A stretch of 10,838 bases of DNA from an uncultured Desulfobacterium sp. (GTDB taxonomy: Bacteria; Desulfobacterota; Desulfobacteria; Desulfobacterales; Desulfobacteraceae): positions 1-10,838 of the forward strand of contig CAKZLA010000454.1 in assembly GCA_937124525.1 (NCBI GenBank), given 5' to 3'. Below are positions 1 through 7,033 of this stretch, in pieces. The notes beneath the pieces are model-generated. The model saw only the letters and a list, made by a program, of their open reading frames with translations. It ran no database searches and was not told the DNA's origin. The stretch's first letter is position 1, and every line of letters begins with the position of its first letter. The translations under genes and the position numbers were made by a program.

Positions 1-41
1 GGTTATGAGCCGGTGGCTCTACCAGACTGAGCTATGGGCCC
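1..41 (-). tRNA. tRNA-Met (anticodon CAU), 5' part only
   Basis: Read on the minus strand this is the 5' half of a tRNA, cut by the window edge four bases after the anticodon. The acceptor strand GGGCCCA is followed by T8-A9. The D stem GCTC pairs with GAGC around a D loop containing the GG pair, and the anticodon arm begins ACCGG-CTCATAA, giving anticodon CAT. It starts with G1 and so lacks the C1 of bacterial initiator tRNA, which favours elongator methionine. A tRNA-Ile2 whose CAU is modified to lysidine cannot be excluded without the missing 3' half. It lies directly downstream of rpoD on the same strand and has its own promoter at 64-91. Confidence 0.88.
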
Positions 42-63
42 ATCCAATTTGAAGAACTCGACG

Positions 64-91
64 ATTATATAATTTTCATTCATATTGTCAA
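64..91 (-). promoter_or_regulatory. Consensus sigma70 promoter of the tRNA-Met gene
   Basis: On the minus strand the -35 hexamer TTGACA (91-86) and the -10 hexamer TATAAT (69-64) are both perfect matches, with a 16-base spacer. Transcription would start near base 57, about 16 bases before the tRNA 5' end. The bases after the -10 (CGTCGAG) are GC-rich, as in stringently controlled stable-RNA promoters; that role is inferred. The -35 box begins three bases after the rpoD stop codon, so the tRNA can be made independently of any read-through from rpoD. Confidence 0.85.
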
Positions 92-94
92 GGA

Positions 95-1963
95 TTAAAT
101 TTCGATAAAACTTTTTAGTTTTTTACTCCGTGTGGGATGCCGCAGCTTTCGCAGGGCCTTGGCTTCAATTTGACGGATGCGCTCACGGGTCACCGTAAAG
201 TCTCGACCCACCTCTTCCAAGGTATGATCGGCTTTTTCTCCAATGCCAAAACGCATGCGGAGCACCTTTTCCTCCCTGGGGGTCAGGGTGGCCAGAACCT
301 TCCGGGTCTGTTCGGCCAGATTCAGATTAATGGCAGCTTCCGACGGCAGAGAGAACTTTTTGTCTTCAATGAAATCTCCCAGATGACTGTCTTCTTCTTC
401 TCCAATGGGGGTCTCAAGGGAGATGGGTTCCCTTGCAATCTTTAATACCCGTCGCACCTTGTCCAGGGGAATTTCCATTTTTTCGGCAATCTCTTCCGGG
501 GAGGGTTCTTTGCCCATCTCCTGCACAAGATACCGGGAAGTTCTGATGAGTTTATTGATGGTTTCAATCATATGAACCGGTATACGAATGGTTCTTGCCT
601 GGTCCGCAATGGCCCGGGTGATGGCCTGGCGAATCCACCAAGTGGCATAGGTACTAAATTTATATCCCCGGCGGTATTCAAACTTATCCACAGCTTTCAT
701 CAAACCAATATTACCCTCCTGGATCAAATCCAGGAACTGAAGCCCTCGATTGGTATATTTCTTGGCAATACTCACCACCAGCCTTAAATTGGCACGCACC
801 AGCTCACTTTTGGCATACTTGGCCCTGGCCCGACCCTTGTCCACCCCTTTTATGATTTTACGAAGGGAGCTTGCATCTCCCTTGAGTTCATTTTTTCGGT
901 CTTCAATCTGGGAAACAATGGCAGAAAGGTCCTGATGCAGTAACACAGCGCGTTCCCGGGTCATATTGGATCGCTCCAGTGCCCATTCCACAAACCCATC
1001 AGCATCCACCAGGAGCTGGCACATATCATCCCGTTTTGCTTTAAAGCTGCCGGAACATCGCTTTAACAGGCCCTCCATGGTGTCAAACCATTTGATGTTG
1101 GCCCTGAGACTTTTTTCAATGCTATCCAGAATACCGGATTCAAACCGCCAACTCTTTAGATAATCATATATTTTTTCATTATTGTTCCGGATCTCTTCCC
1201 TGAGCTTTCGCACAGAGGCAGGGGGCTGATCCCCACCCATGAGAATATCTCTTTTTTTCTGATTTTCAAAATGAATTTCCCGGATACTGCTAACGGTGCT
1301 TAGAAATTTTTCAAGTTTCACAGCCTCATCTGCGATGCCATCCCCTTCATCCACATCCCGGAGAATGTGTTTTGGACGAAGTTTTTGACCCTCCATTTTA
1401 TCACCAATACCAAGGAGTTTTACAACGGTGAGCGGGCTTGCTAACATCACCTTGAGAACCTCTCGTTCTCCCACCTCGATTTTTTTGGCAATGACAATCT
1501 CCCCTTCACGGCTGAGCAGTGTCACCATACCCATTTCTCGAAGATACATTTTAACGGGGTCCGTCACCGCACCAAACTCCATGTCGGCATCGGTGCCCCC
1601 GGCAGAAAAAGCCGTCTTCCGGACTACCTTATCTTTTGCAGTCGTCCCTTTTGGGGCCTTGCCATCGGTGGATACCGATGCAGCAGGTTTTGCCTGGGAA
1701 GCTGCCTTTGTCACTCCTTTTTTCCCCTTAACAGTACGGGATTTTGATTTTTGTTTTTCCAGATCAATCAGCTCAATTCCCAGTTTCTTAAACATAGTTA
1801 ATATGTTATCGATCTGGTCTGATGATTTTATATCATCTGAAATGGCCTCATTTATTTCGGCGTAGGAGAGAGACCCCTTACTTTTTCCTTTTTCAATCAA
1901 CTGCTTCAGTGCTTCTCTGGATATTGTCTCTTTTCCACTGGATTCAACCGACGCTGCTGCCAT
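95..1963 (-). CDS. rpoD: RNA polymerase primary sigma factor RpoD (sigma70)
   Basis: This is the housekeeping sigma factor that directs core RNA polymerase to -35/-10 promoters. From an ATG at 1963 it is 622 aa. Region 1.1 (about residues 10-70) is followed by a Lys/Ala/Thr-rich linker, then region 1.2 ([11 protein letters not shown], about 135-145) and a long non-conserved insert up to about residue 385, typical of group 1 factors. Region 2 spans about 389-459 and includes the -10-recognising [11 protein letters not shown]. Region 3 follows, and region 4.2 (TLEEVGRDF...[18 protein letters not shown]) ends the protein. An in-frame ATG at 1996 would add 11 residues. It has no ribosome site and lies inside a putative repeat block, whereas the ATG at 1963 is preceded by a G-run (TTTGGGGGGC), so the shorter start is preferred. 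The gene follows dnaG on the same strand, the classic arrangement. Confidence 0.97.
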   Translation of the reverse strand: MAAASVESSGKETISREALKQLIEKGKSKGSLSYAEINEAISDDIKSSDQIDNILTMFKKLGIELIDLEKQKSKSRTVKGKKGVTKAASQAKPAASVSTDGKAPKGTTAKDKVVRKTAFSAGGTDADMEFGAVTDPVKMYLREMGMVTLLSREGEIVIAKKIEVGEREVLKVMLASPLTVVKLLGIGDKMEGQKLRPKHILRDVDEGDGIADEAVKLEKFLSTVSSIREIHFENQKKRDILMGGDQPPASVRKLREEIRNNNEKIYDYLKSWRFESGILDSIEKSLRANIKWFDTMEGLLKRCSGSFKAKRDDMCQLLVDADGFVEWALERSNMTRERAVLLHQDLSAIVSQIEDRKNELKGDASSLRKIIKGVDKGRARAKYAKSELVRANLRLVVSIAKKYTNRGLQFLDLIQEGNIGLMKAVDKFEYRRGYKFSTYATWWIRQAITRAIADQARTIRIPVHMIETINKLIRTSRYLVQEMGKEPSPEEIAEKMEIPLDKVRRVLKIAREPISLETPIGEEEDSHLGDFIEDKKFSLPSEAAINLNLAEQTRKVLATLTPREEKVLRMRFGIGEKADHTLEEVGRDFTVTRERIRQIEAKALRKLRHPTRSKKLKSFIEI

Positions 1964-2041
1964 AAAAAATGCCCCCCAAAGGCTTTTTACAGACATGGTT
2001 CTATACTTTAATCACTTTGGGGACGGATCAGGCCTTCGTCA

Positions 2042-2057
2042 TTGACATTTTTGTCAA
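2042..2057. repeat. Perfect palindrome TTGACA-N4-TGTCAA
   Basis: Six-base arms TTGACA and TGTCAA flank a TTTT centre, a 16-bp site lying about 80 bases upstream of the rpoD start. The spacing (TTGAC-N6-GTCAA) has the geometry of CRP/FNR-family operators, but no specific regulator is supported. Either arm could also act as a -35 box, although I see no good -10 hexamer at the right distance in either direction. Its function is unknown. Confidence 0.5.
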
Positions 2058-2105
2058 ACCCTGTCTTTATGCACGGGTCGTTTCCAAAAATACAAACCTG
2101 ATACC

Positions 2106-2135
2106 GTTATACCACCAAACTGACCGGGGTGACCA
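2106..2135 (-). promoter_or_regulatory. Candidate rpoD promoter
   Basis: On the minus strand TGGTCA (4/6 to the -35 consensus, 2135-2130) is followed after 18 bases by TATAAC (5/6 to the -10 consensus, 2111-2106). It lies downstream of the post-dnaG hairpin and about 140 bases before the rpoD start, where an rpoD-specific promoter would be expected. The match is modest and it overlaps a putative repeat block, so this is a suggestion only. Confidence 0.3.
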
Positions 2136-2175
2136 AAGTTAGACCCAAGTCTCTTTTTATATAAAAATCAATAAG

Positions 2176-2205
2176 CACCCCCCTGAGTCTTTAACTCAGG
2201 GGGTG
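2176..2205 (-). terminator. Hairpin terminator or attenuator after dnaG
   Basis: The arms are CACCCCCTGAGT and its complement, with one extra C on one side, and a five-base loop (CTTTA on the plus strand). The stem is about 12 bp and very GC-rich at its base. On the minus strand it begins four bases after the dnaG stop codon and is followed by an interrupted T-rich stretch (CTTATTGATTTTTAT). That fits a Rho-independent terminator of dnaG, possibly leaky, which would reduce read-through into rpoD. It may also act as a processing or attenuation site, as happens between dnaG and rpoD in other bacteria. Confidence 0.75.
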
Positions 2206-2209
2206 TTGA

Positions 2210-4006
2210 CTATTCATAGCCACGTAATTTCCGGATCTCTCTTTGTCTCTTGGCAAGCAAGTCAAAGGAAAGATTGGAGTCACTACTCTGTTCTGCTATT
2301 TTTATTTTAGTTGTAAGTCTGTTTTCGCTTTTGTTCCAGATCTTTACAATTCTATTTATCAAAAAAACTGCTTTTTCATACACATGATCCACATCGGGAA
2401 TCTCCACCATGGAGAGGGAAGCCACCAAACGTCGCTGCGCATCGGTTTCAAGCATTTCCATGACCCGGGGTACCATTTGCTTATCCCCTTCTATTCCAAG
2501 CACATACCCACCGATTTCCTTAAGTTGCCGGGAATAAAAACACGCCAGCACTCCCCTGTCCCGAATCTCTGCTCTGATCTGGGGAAATTGCAACATCATG
2601 GAAAGCATCTGCTTTTCTCTACGCATGGACCTCTGTTCCAAGTCCGTTTCCACCTCAACAGCTTCATCCCTGTGGGGGGTGTAAGATGGGGCAGAGCCCT
2701 CCCCGGATGCCAGAAAAGCCATCCTCACCTTTTCCAAAACAGCCGATTCATCAATGCTCAATGTCTGGGACAGTTCATGGATATAAAGGGACCGTGCCGC
2801 AGGGTCATCCACCCGGGCAAGGTGCGCCTTCATCTCTTCTATAATCTTTATTTTCCCCTCCACAGAGAGCCCAAATTGATCCACTGCGGATCGGGTCAGA
2901 AAAGGAATGACCGACATGGCCCCTTTTGCACATGCCTCAAAGGCCGCTTTTCCATTACGTTGCACAAATGAATCCGGATCCTGCCCCTGGGGTAAAATAA
3001 CAATCCGGACGTCCAACCCCTCTTTTAAAAAAGTCCCAATACTTCTTTTTGCCGCATTAATACCGGCCTTGTCTGAATCAAATACCAGAAAAGCCTTGGA
3101 GGCAGCCCCCTTCAACAGCCTGACATGGGCCTCTGACAGGGCCGTACCAAGGGTGGCCACGCAGTTTTTAATGCCACATTGATAAAGGGAGATAAAATCA
3201 AAGTATCCTTCAACAATATAAACAGCATCTTCCTGTCTGCAATAGGGCTTGGAAAGATGAAAGCCATAAAGGATTCTACCCTTGCTGTACACGGGTGTTT
3301 CCGGGGAGTTGAGATATTTGGGAGGAACGGCATCATCCATCACCCGACCGCCAAATCCAGCCACCTGGCGCGTGACATCGAAAATGGGAAACATGATCCT
3401 GTTGCGGAAACGATCATAATATCCCGCTTTTTCCCTGCGGCTGAGCACAAATCCCGATGCTTCGGCCATCATCTTTGTTACCTTGTGTTTTTTTAAAAAC
3501 AACACCATGTCATCCCAGCGGTTCGGGGAATATCCAAGGTTGAGCTGTTCAATGGTGTCATGGGTGATGCCCCGTTCTTCAAGGTAGTTCCGGGCCTGCT
3601 CTCCAGAGGGTGCCTGGGTCAGAAGGTGGGTATAATGGGCCATTGCCTGCTGGTTCAACCGATAAAGCCCCTCCCGCATCACCATATGCCTCTCTTTCTC
3701 AGGGCTCAACGGCTCTGTTTCAATGGCAATGCCACACTTTTGCCCTGACATTTTTACAGCTTCCGGAAAGGAGATACCATGATACTTCATCAGATAAGAG
3801 AACACATTCCCCCCGGCACCGCATCCAAAGCAGTAAAAGATCTGCTTATGGGGACTCACGGAAAAAGAGGAGGTTTTCTCAGAATGAAATGGGCACAATC
3901 CAAAGTAATTCATTCCTGATTTTTTCAGCATAACAGACTCGGATATCACAGAAACAATATCGGTGGCTGCTGAAATTCGGGAAATAGTTTCTTCGGGAAT
4001 ACGCAT
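2210..4006 (-). CDS. dnaG: DNA primase DnaG
   Basis: This primase makes the RNA primers for replication together with the DnaB helicase. The protein is 598 aa, a normal length. The N-terminal CHC2 zinc-binding domain shows C38, H41, C59 and C62 (CPFH...CFGC). The catalytic core carries the basic RFRNRIMFPI stretch (about 199-208), the GGRV motif, and YLNSPETPVYSKG at about 231-243. The TOPRIM fold follows, with VEGYFD (acidic residue E267) and the metal-binding D310-S-D312. The C-terminal 150 residues or so are the divergent helicase-binding region and contain a charged tail. The ATG at 4006 has only a distant GGAG about 14 bases upstream, so initiation may be weak, but the next residues match the family start. 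It precedes rpoD on the same strand, and hisB lies 237 bases upstream. Confidence 0.97.
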   Translation of the reverse strand: MRIPEETISRISAATDIVSVISESVMLKKSGMNYFGLCPFHSEKTSSFSVSPHKQIFYCFGCGAGGNVFSYLMKYHGISFPEAVKMSGQKCGIAIETEPLSPEKERHMVMREGLYRLNQQAMAHYTHLLTQAPSGEQARNYLEERGITHDTIEQLNLGYSPNRWDDMVLFLKKHKVTKMMAEASGFVLSRREKAGYYDRFRNRIMFPIFDVTRQVAGFGGRVMDDAVPPKYLNSPETPVYSKGRILYGFHLSKPYCRQEDAVYIVEGYFDFISLYQCGIKNCVATLGTALSEAHVRLLKGAASKAFLVFDSDKAGINAAKRSIGTFLKEGLDVRIVILPQGQDPDSFVQRNGKAAFEACAKGAMSVIPFLTRSAVDQFGLSVEGKIKIIEEMKAHLARVDDPAARSLYIHELSQTLSIDESAVLEKVRMAFLASGEGSAPSYTPHRDEAVEVETDLEQRSMRREKQMLSMMLQFPQIRAEIRDRGVLACFYSRQLKEIGGYVLGIEGDKQMVPRVMEMLETDAQRRLVASLSMVEIPDVDHVYEKAVFLINRIVKIWNKSENRLTTKIKIAEQSSDSNLSFDLLAKRQREIRKLRGYE

Positions 4007-4243
4007 GGGATTGGGGCAGGCTCCAAAAATTTAGTCTTAAGTATCATGGTAAGGCGATGTGCTTCACCAATGCCAACAACGCGCACCAAAGCACACTCCA
4101 AAAACGCCCCATGGGTTTGACACTGGAGCATCACAAAACTTTAAAAATAATTACTGGTCACCGGATGTCAATACACTGCACAAACAGAAAGGACCGGAAA
4201 CGCCCCATATTTTATGCAACTGAATCGTTGGAATTGCTCGAAT
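4007..4243. other. hisB-dnaG spacer
   Basis: There is no convincing gene here. On the minus strand it contains a possible dnaG promoter (4144-4171) and an exact 11-base direct repeat, AAACGCCCCAT on the plus strand, at 4102-4112 and 4198-4208. I see no clear GC-rich terminator hairpin after hisB. Short frames crossing into dnaG lack similarity to anything I recognise. Confidence 0.5.
4144..4171 (-). promoter_or_regulatory. Candidate dnaG promoter
   Basis: On the minus strand a perfect -35 hexamer TTGACA (4171-4166) is followed after 16 bases by TATTTT (4149-4144, 4/6 to the -10 consensus). It lies about 140 bases before the dnaG start, after the end of hisB. The -35 is strong and the -10 mediocre, so confidence is limited. 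Confidence 0.4.
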
Positions 4244-4831
4244 TTAGAGCGCCCCTTTACTGGAAAGGGTGCCTACGACCCTCTCATCCAGACAGCAGGC
4301 GGCGTTCATTGCACGCCCCAGGGCCTTGAAAATGGACTCAATGATGTGGTGTTCATTTTCACCATAATCACAACTGATATGAAGATTTAATCCTGCCTGG
4401 ACACTGAATGCCCGGAAAAATTCCTTGGCAAGATAGGCATCAAAGGGGCCAACAGATCGAATGGTCTCAGGAAGACGATACACCAGGTATGGCCGATTGG
4501 AAAGATCCACATTGACCCTGCTGAAGGCCTCATCCATGGGAACGGCTCCGGCCCCATACCGGGCAATGCCATGCCGATTTCCCAGGGCTTTGGAAATTGC
4601 CTGGCCCAGCACCAGACCGGTATCCTCCACAGTGTGATGGTAATCCACCTCCAGATCTCCTTGCACTGTGAGGGTGAGGTCAAAAAAACCATGGACGGTG
4701 AAAAGTGTGAGCATGTGATCAAAAAAACCAATACCCGTGGACACACGGGGTTTTCCTGTCCCATCAATATTGATCTCAATAGCTATCTTTGTCTCTTTGG
4801 TTTCCCTTGTCAGTGATGCAGTACGAGCCAT
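4244..4831 (-). CDS. hisB: Imidazoleglycerol-phosphate dehydratase HisB
   Basis: This cytoplasmic enzyme dehydrates imidazole glycerol phosphate to imidazole acetol phosphate in histidine synthesis. It is 195 aa, the length of the monofunctional enzyme without the histidinol-phosphatase domain of enteric HisB. The diagnostic manganese-binding motifs are all present: FDHML (37-41), HHTVEDTG (65-72), MDEAFSR (99-105) and ENEHHIIE (158-165). The motif duplication of the family is therefore intact. A ribosome site AAGG lies nine bases before the ATG. No other his gene is in the window, so it is detached from a full his operon here. It is transcribed toward dnaG and diverges from the YcaO gene. 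Confidence 0.97.
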   Translation of the reverse strand: MARTASLTRETKETKIAIEINIDGTGKPRVSTGIGFFDHMLTLFTVHGFFDLTLTVQGDLEVDYHHTVEDTGLVLGQAISKALGNRHGIARYGAGAVPMDEAFSRVNVDLSNRPYLVYRLPETIRSVGPFDAYLAKEFFRAFSVQAGLNLHISCDYGENEHHIIESIFKALGRAMNAACCLDERVVGTLSSKGAL

Positions 4832-4933
4832 TTAAATTAACCTTGCAAAGCATTAGTGGTTATAATATATTTCTTTTTTTATTTTTATTGTCATCATATT
4901 TTTATCTCTGTCAAACTCACAGAGTCTTTAAAT

Positions 4934-4963
4934 GTACAAAAAAAAATAACATTGTGTCAAACG
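4934..4963 (-). promoter_or_regulatory. Candidate hisB promoter
   Basis: On the minus strand a perfect TTGACA is followed after 18 bases, including a nine-T run, by TACATT (4/6 to the -10 consensus). A second GTTTGACA lies closer to hisB, around 4910-4917, without a clear -10. The region is AT-rich enough for several promoter-like matches, so the exact one is uncertain. Confidence 0.3.
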
Positions 4964-5065
4964 GTTTTTTAACATCATCAATTCTAATTTTGGCCGTCCA
5001 GGGCAGTTCATGGACACTTTCACATTTCAAGTCAAAATCAGAATGCCTGTTTAATCTCTGAATAT

Positions 5066-5095
5066 TTGGCATAATCTCCAGGAATACTATATATT
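5066..5095 (+). promoter_or_regulatory. Candidate promoter of the YcaO-TPR gene
   Basis: TTGGCA (5/6 to the -35 consensus) at 5066-5071 is followed after 18 bases by TATATT (5/6 to the -10 consensus) at 5090-5095. Transcription would start near 5102 and leave a leader of about 95 bases. This is the best plus-strand promoter match I found in the divergent spacer. Confidence 0.35.
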
Positions 5096-5196
5096 TGGGA
5101 CCTGGCTCCAAGGTTGACCTTTTTGCTGATCGTGCAAACTTTTATTGAGATACTTTTTGGGGATTGCGTCACACAACAAATGAGGTTTTTTACTAA

Positions 5197-6939
5197 ATGA
5201 CATCACAATTGTCCGATGCCTATAAGCTTGAGAATCAAGATCATGATAAAATCATATCCCCCGAAGCAACCATTGAGAACTTTAAGAATAACGCCAATAA
5301 GGCGGGGCTAAGCATTCTCAAAGAAACCCGACGTATTGATAACGGACGTTTGGATATTCCGGTATATTTCAGCGTATGCGGCCATGATGCCCATGCCCTC
5401 ACCGGTACAAAAAAACAGATGGGCAAAGGGGTTACCCCCACCCTTGCCGAGGCCAGTGCCGTCATGGAGCTTGCCGAACGTTTCAGCCTTTATCGATTTA
5501 AGACAGCCCCTGAAAACATAAAAAAAGGGACACGAAGCAGTGTGACATCCCCCCTGCCCTTTTCCCTCATTGCCGCCTCGGTCCTGGATGACCGGGAAGA
5601 GATCATGGATAGATCGGAAAAAATTTTTTCATCACTGCCTTTTCAATGGGTCAAGGCCTATAATGTCACCCGGGACAAAGAGATGGATATCCCCTTAGAC
5701 TGGTTTTTCATGATCAATGAGTTCAACGGGTCATCGGCGGGAAACTGCTTTGAAGAAGCCGTTTGCCAGGGGGCCTGTGAAATTGTGGAGCGTCATGTTT
5801 CTGCCATCATATGCAGAGAAAAAAAATCCGTGCCATACATTGATCCCCAATCGGTGACCAATCCTTCAACACAGGAACTTATTACCAAATTCACATCCGC
5901 AGGCATCAAGCTTTATATGAATGATTTCACACTCAACACGGGGATACCCACAGTGGGGGTGCTGGCCTATGATCCTGCCACCTTCCCTGAAACCAGTGAA
6001 ATCGTCTGGACCGCTGGCACCGCAGCCAGCCCGGACAAAGCCCTGAGCCGAGCACTGACCGAGGTGGCTCAACTGGCCGGGGATTTCAACACCCCCTCCA
6101 ACTATGTGGCCAGCGGCCTGCCCAAATTCACAAGCCTGGATCAGGCGGATTATATTATCAATCCCCTGGATAATCACACCGGAGAGATGGTGGCCCTATC
6201 AGACCTTCCAGATATATCCAGCGCCAATATCCGGGATGAGATAGAGACACTTACCCGGGAACTGTCACGACTGGGTTTTGAACTAATGGTCCTTAACACC
6301 ACGGACCCACAGCTTAGCGTTCCGGCCTGCTACACCATGGTGCCGGGCACCTCTTTCAGGGAACGAGCTGAAAACAGCAGCATTGTCATGTTCTGCGCCA
6401 AACACATTTATGAAAACAATTCCCCCACGGTGGCCCTGTCCCAACTTGAAAAGATATCAGATATGCTCCCCCATCAGTATTTTATCTCATTTTATCAAGG
6501 GCTGTGCCACCTTTCCATGGATGCACCGGACAAGGCCCTGGAACACTTAAAGCAAGCATTGATGGAAGATGCCACAGACCAGGACATTCCCAGTATCTGC
6601 TCCTATGCCGGGGTGTGCCTTAAAGAGATGGAACAATATGAAGACGCCCTGACCATCCTTGAAAAAGGCATTGCCCTGGACAATGAACGGGAAGACATCT
6701 TCAACCTCATGGGATTTTGCCACTTCATGCTCAAGCAGCATCCGGAATCCATTGCCTGTTTTCACAAGGTTCTGGCGTTGAAACCCGGCTCGGCCATTGA
6801 CCATGCCAGCATTGCATCCAATTACCGGGAGATGGGTGAAAAGGAAAAGGCCATGGATTTTTATGAAATGGCCCTGGCCATTGACCCCGGCCTGGATTTT
6901 GCCAGGACAAATCTTGAAAAACTCAAGGGCACCGAATAG
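5197..6939 (+). CDS. YcaO-domain ATP-dependent enzyme with C-terminal TPR repeats
   Basis: YcaO-fold proteins use ATP to activate peptide backbone amides. Family members make azoline rings or thioamides, or assist ribosomal protein S12 methylthiolation in the case of E. coli YcaO. This 580-aa protein has the YcaO ATP-binding signature: a GKG at 76-78, an SA..ELAER segment with E91, E94 and R95, then QGACEIVER (191-199) and a RALTEVAQLAG helix (285-295). From about residue 412 the rest is tetratricopeptide repeats, about four, with typical A..Y...L..DP-like spacing (for example EKAMDFYEMALAIDPG at 550-565). It lacks the C-terminal PxPxP seen in azoline-forming cyclodehydratases. GAGG lies 11 bases before the ATG. 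No TfuA, RimO, E1-like or precursor gene is adjacent. The substrate is unknown, and a protein target recruited through the TPR array is an inference. Confidence 0.9.
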   Translation: MTSQLSDAYKLENQDHDKIISPEATIENFKNNANKAGLSILKETRRIDNGRLDIPVYFSVCGHDAHALTGTKKQMGKGVTPTLAEASAVMELAERFSLYRFKTAPENIKKGTRSSVTSPLPFSLIAASVLDDREEIMDRSEKIFSSLPFQWVKAYNVTRDKEMDIPLDWFFMINEFNGSSAGNCFEEAVCQGACEIVERHVSAIICREKKSVPYIDPQSVTNPSTQELITKFTSAGIKLYMNDFTLNTGIPTVGVLAYDPATFPETSEIVWTAGTAASPDKALSRALTEVAQLAGDFNTPSNYVASGLPKFTSLDQADYIINPLDNHTGEMVALSDLPDISSANIRDEIETLTRELSRLGFELMVLNTTDPQLSVPACYTMVPGTSFRERAENSSIVMFCAKHIYENNSPTVALSQLEKISDMLPHQYFISFYQGLCHLSMDAPDKALEHLKQALMEDATDQDIPSICSYAGVCLKEMEQYEDALTILEKGIALDNEREDIFNLMGFCHFMLKQHPESIACFHKVLALKPGSAIDHASIASNYREMGEKEKAMDFYEMALAIDPGLDFARTNLEKLKGTE

Positions 6940-6950
6940 GCCCAATTGAT

Positions 6951-7020
6951 CAGCGATTCTGATTGACGGTCCTAAGCCACTGTTTTGCAAATGGCTTAAA
7001 CCCAATGATCAGAATCGCTG
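6951..7020. terminator. Long inverted repeat between convergent genes, possible bidirectional terminator
   Basis: A perfect 13-bp outer stem (CAGCGATTCTGAT at 6951-6963 with its complement at 7008-7020) encloses a perfect 7-bp inner stem (TAAGCCA at 6973-6979 with TGGCTTA at 6992-6998). Short extra pairings (GGT/ACC) lie between them, and the loop is 12 bases. It fills the gap between the YcaO gene stop (6939) and the hydrolase stop (7034), where a two-way terminator is expected. Neither side has a real T-run, so if it terminates it may be Rho-assisted or act by stabilising 3' ends. Confidence 0.6.
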
Positions 7021-7033
7021 TAATTGAGTTGAT

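Larger units (their letters stand above)
1991..2153. repeat. Copy 1 of a putative dispersed intergenic repeat
   Basis: This is the counterpart of 9247-9351. It shares AGACATGGTTCTA (1991-2003), the CCCTGTCTTT-ATGCACG...CAAACCTG block (2059-2100) and the CCAAAGTTAGACCCAAG block (2133-2149). The first-to-second block distances are within about five bases of each other in the two copies. The element abuts rpoD and covers the unlikely upstream ATG at 1996. Confidence 0.4.
1964..2175. other. dnaG-rpoD spacer with regulatory-looking sequence
   Basis: This non-coding spacer separates the dnaG terminator-like hairpin from rpoD. It contains a perfect 16-bp palindrome (2042-2057), a candidate minus-strand promoter (2106-2135) and blocks shared with the apeA upstream region (1991-2003, 2059-2100 and 2133-2153). 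No convincing open reading frame of its own is visible. The length and content suggest that rpoD is not simply co-transcribed with dnaG but also has its own control. Confidence 0.6.
4832..5196. other. Divergent AT-rich intergenic region between hisB and the YcaO gene
   Basis: This 365-base spacer separates two divergent genes and should carry both promoters. The half near hisB is strongly AT-rich, with T and A runs. Candidate promoters are at 4934-4963 (minus) and 5066-5095 (plus). A TTG-started minus-strand frame (5111-4917, 64 codons) with an AAGG six bases upstream is possible, but I do not recognise it. I looked for a small Cys/Ser/Thr-rich precursor peptide for the YcaO enzyme and saw none on either strand. 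Confidence 0.55.

Noticed and set aside
1428..1865. 145-codon plus-strand open frame opposite rpoD
   Set aside because: It is antisense to the rpoD N-terminal linker, and its composition mirrors the Lys/Ala-rich coding strand.
2243..2971. 242-codon plus-strand open frame opposite dnaG
   Set aside because: It is an antisense shadow of a well-supported primase, and its His/Pro-rich translation is typical of such shadows.
3946..4134. 62-codon minus-strand frame overlapping the dnaG start
   Set aside because: It has no recognisable domain, overlaps the conserved dnaG N-terminus out of frame and lacks a convincing ribosome site.
4102..4208. Two AAACGCCCCAT copies 96 bases apart as operator repeats or a CRISPR remnant
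   Set aside because: Only two 11-base copies occur, and flanking sequence is not conserved between them. This is too little to support an array or an operator claim.
4387..4779. 130-codon minus-strand frame overlapping hisB
   Set aside because: It is the out-of-frame reading of hisB, which has all its manganese-binding motifs in the other frame.
5102..5196. Riboswitch or RiPP precursor gene in the leader of the YcaO gene
   Set aside because: I saw no conserved riboswitch motif, no stable terminator-antiterminator pair and no Cys/Ser/Thr-rich short ORF.
6951..7020. Reading the convergent inverted repeat as an integron attC site or recombinase attachment site
   Set aside because: It has no attC core boxes (RYYYAAC/GTTRRRY), no integrase or cassette arrangement nearby, and its stems are more regular than attC sites.
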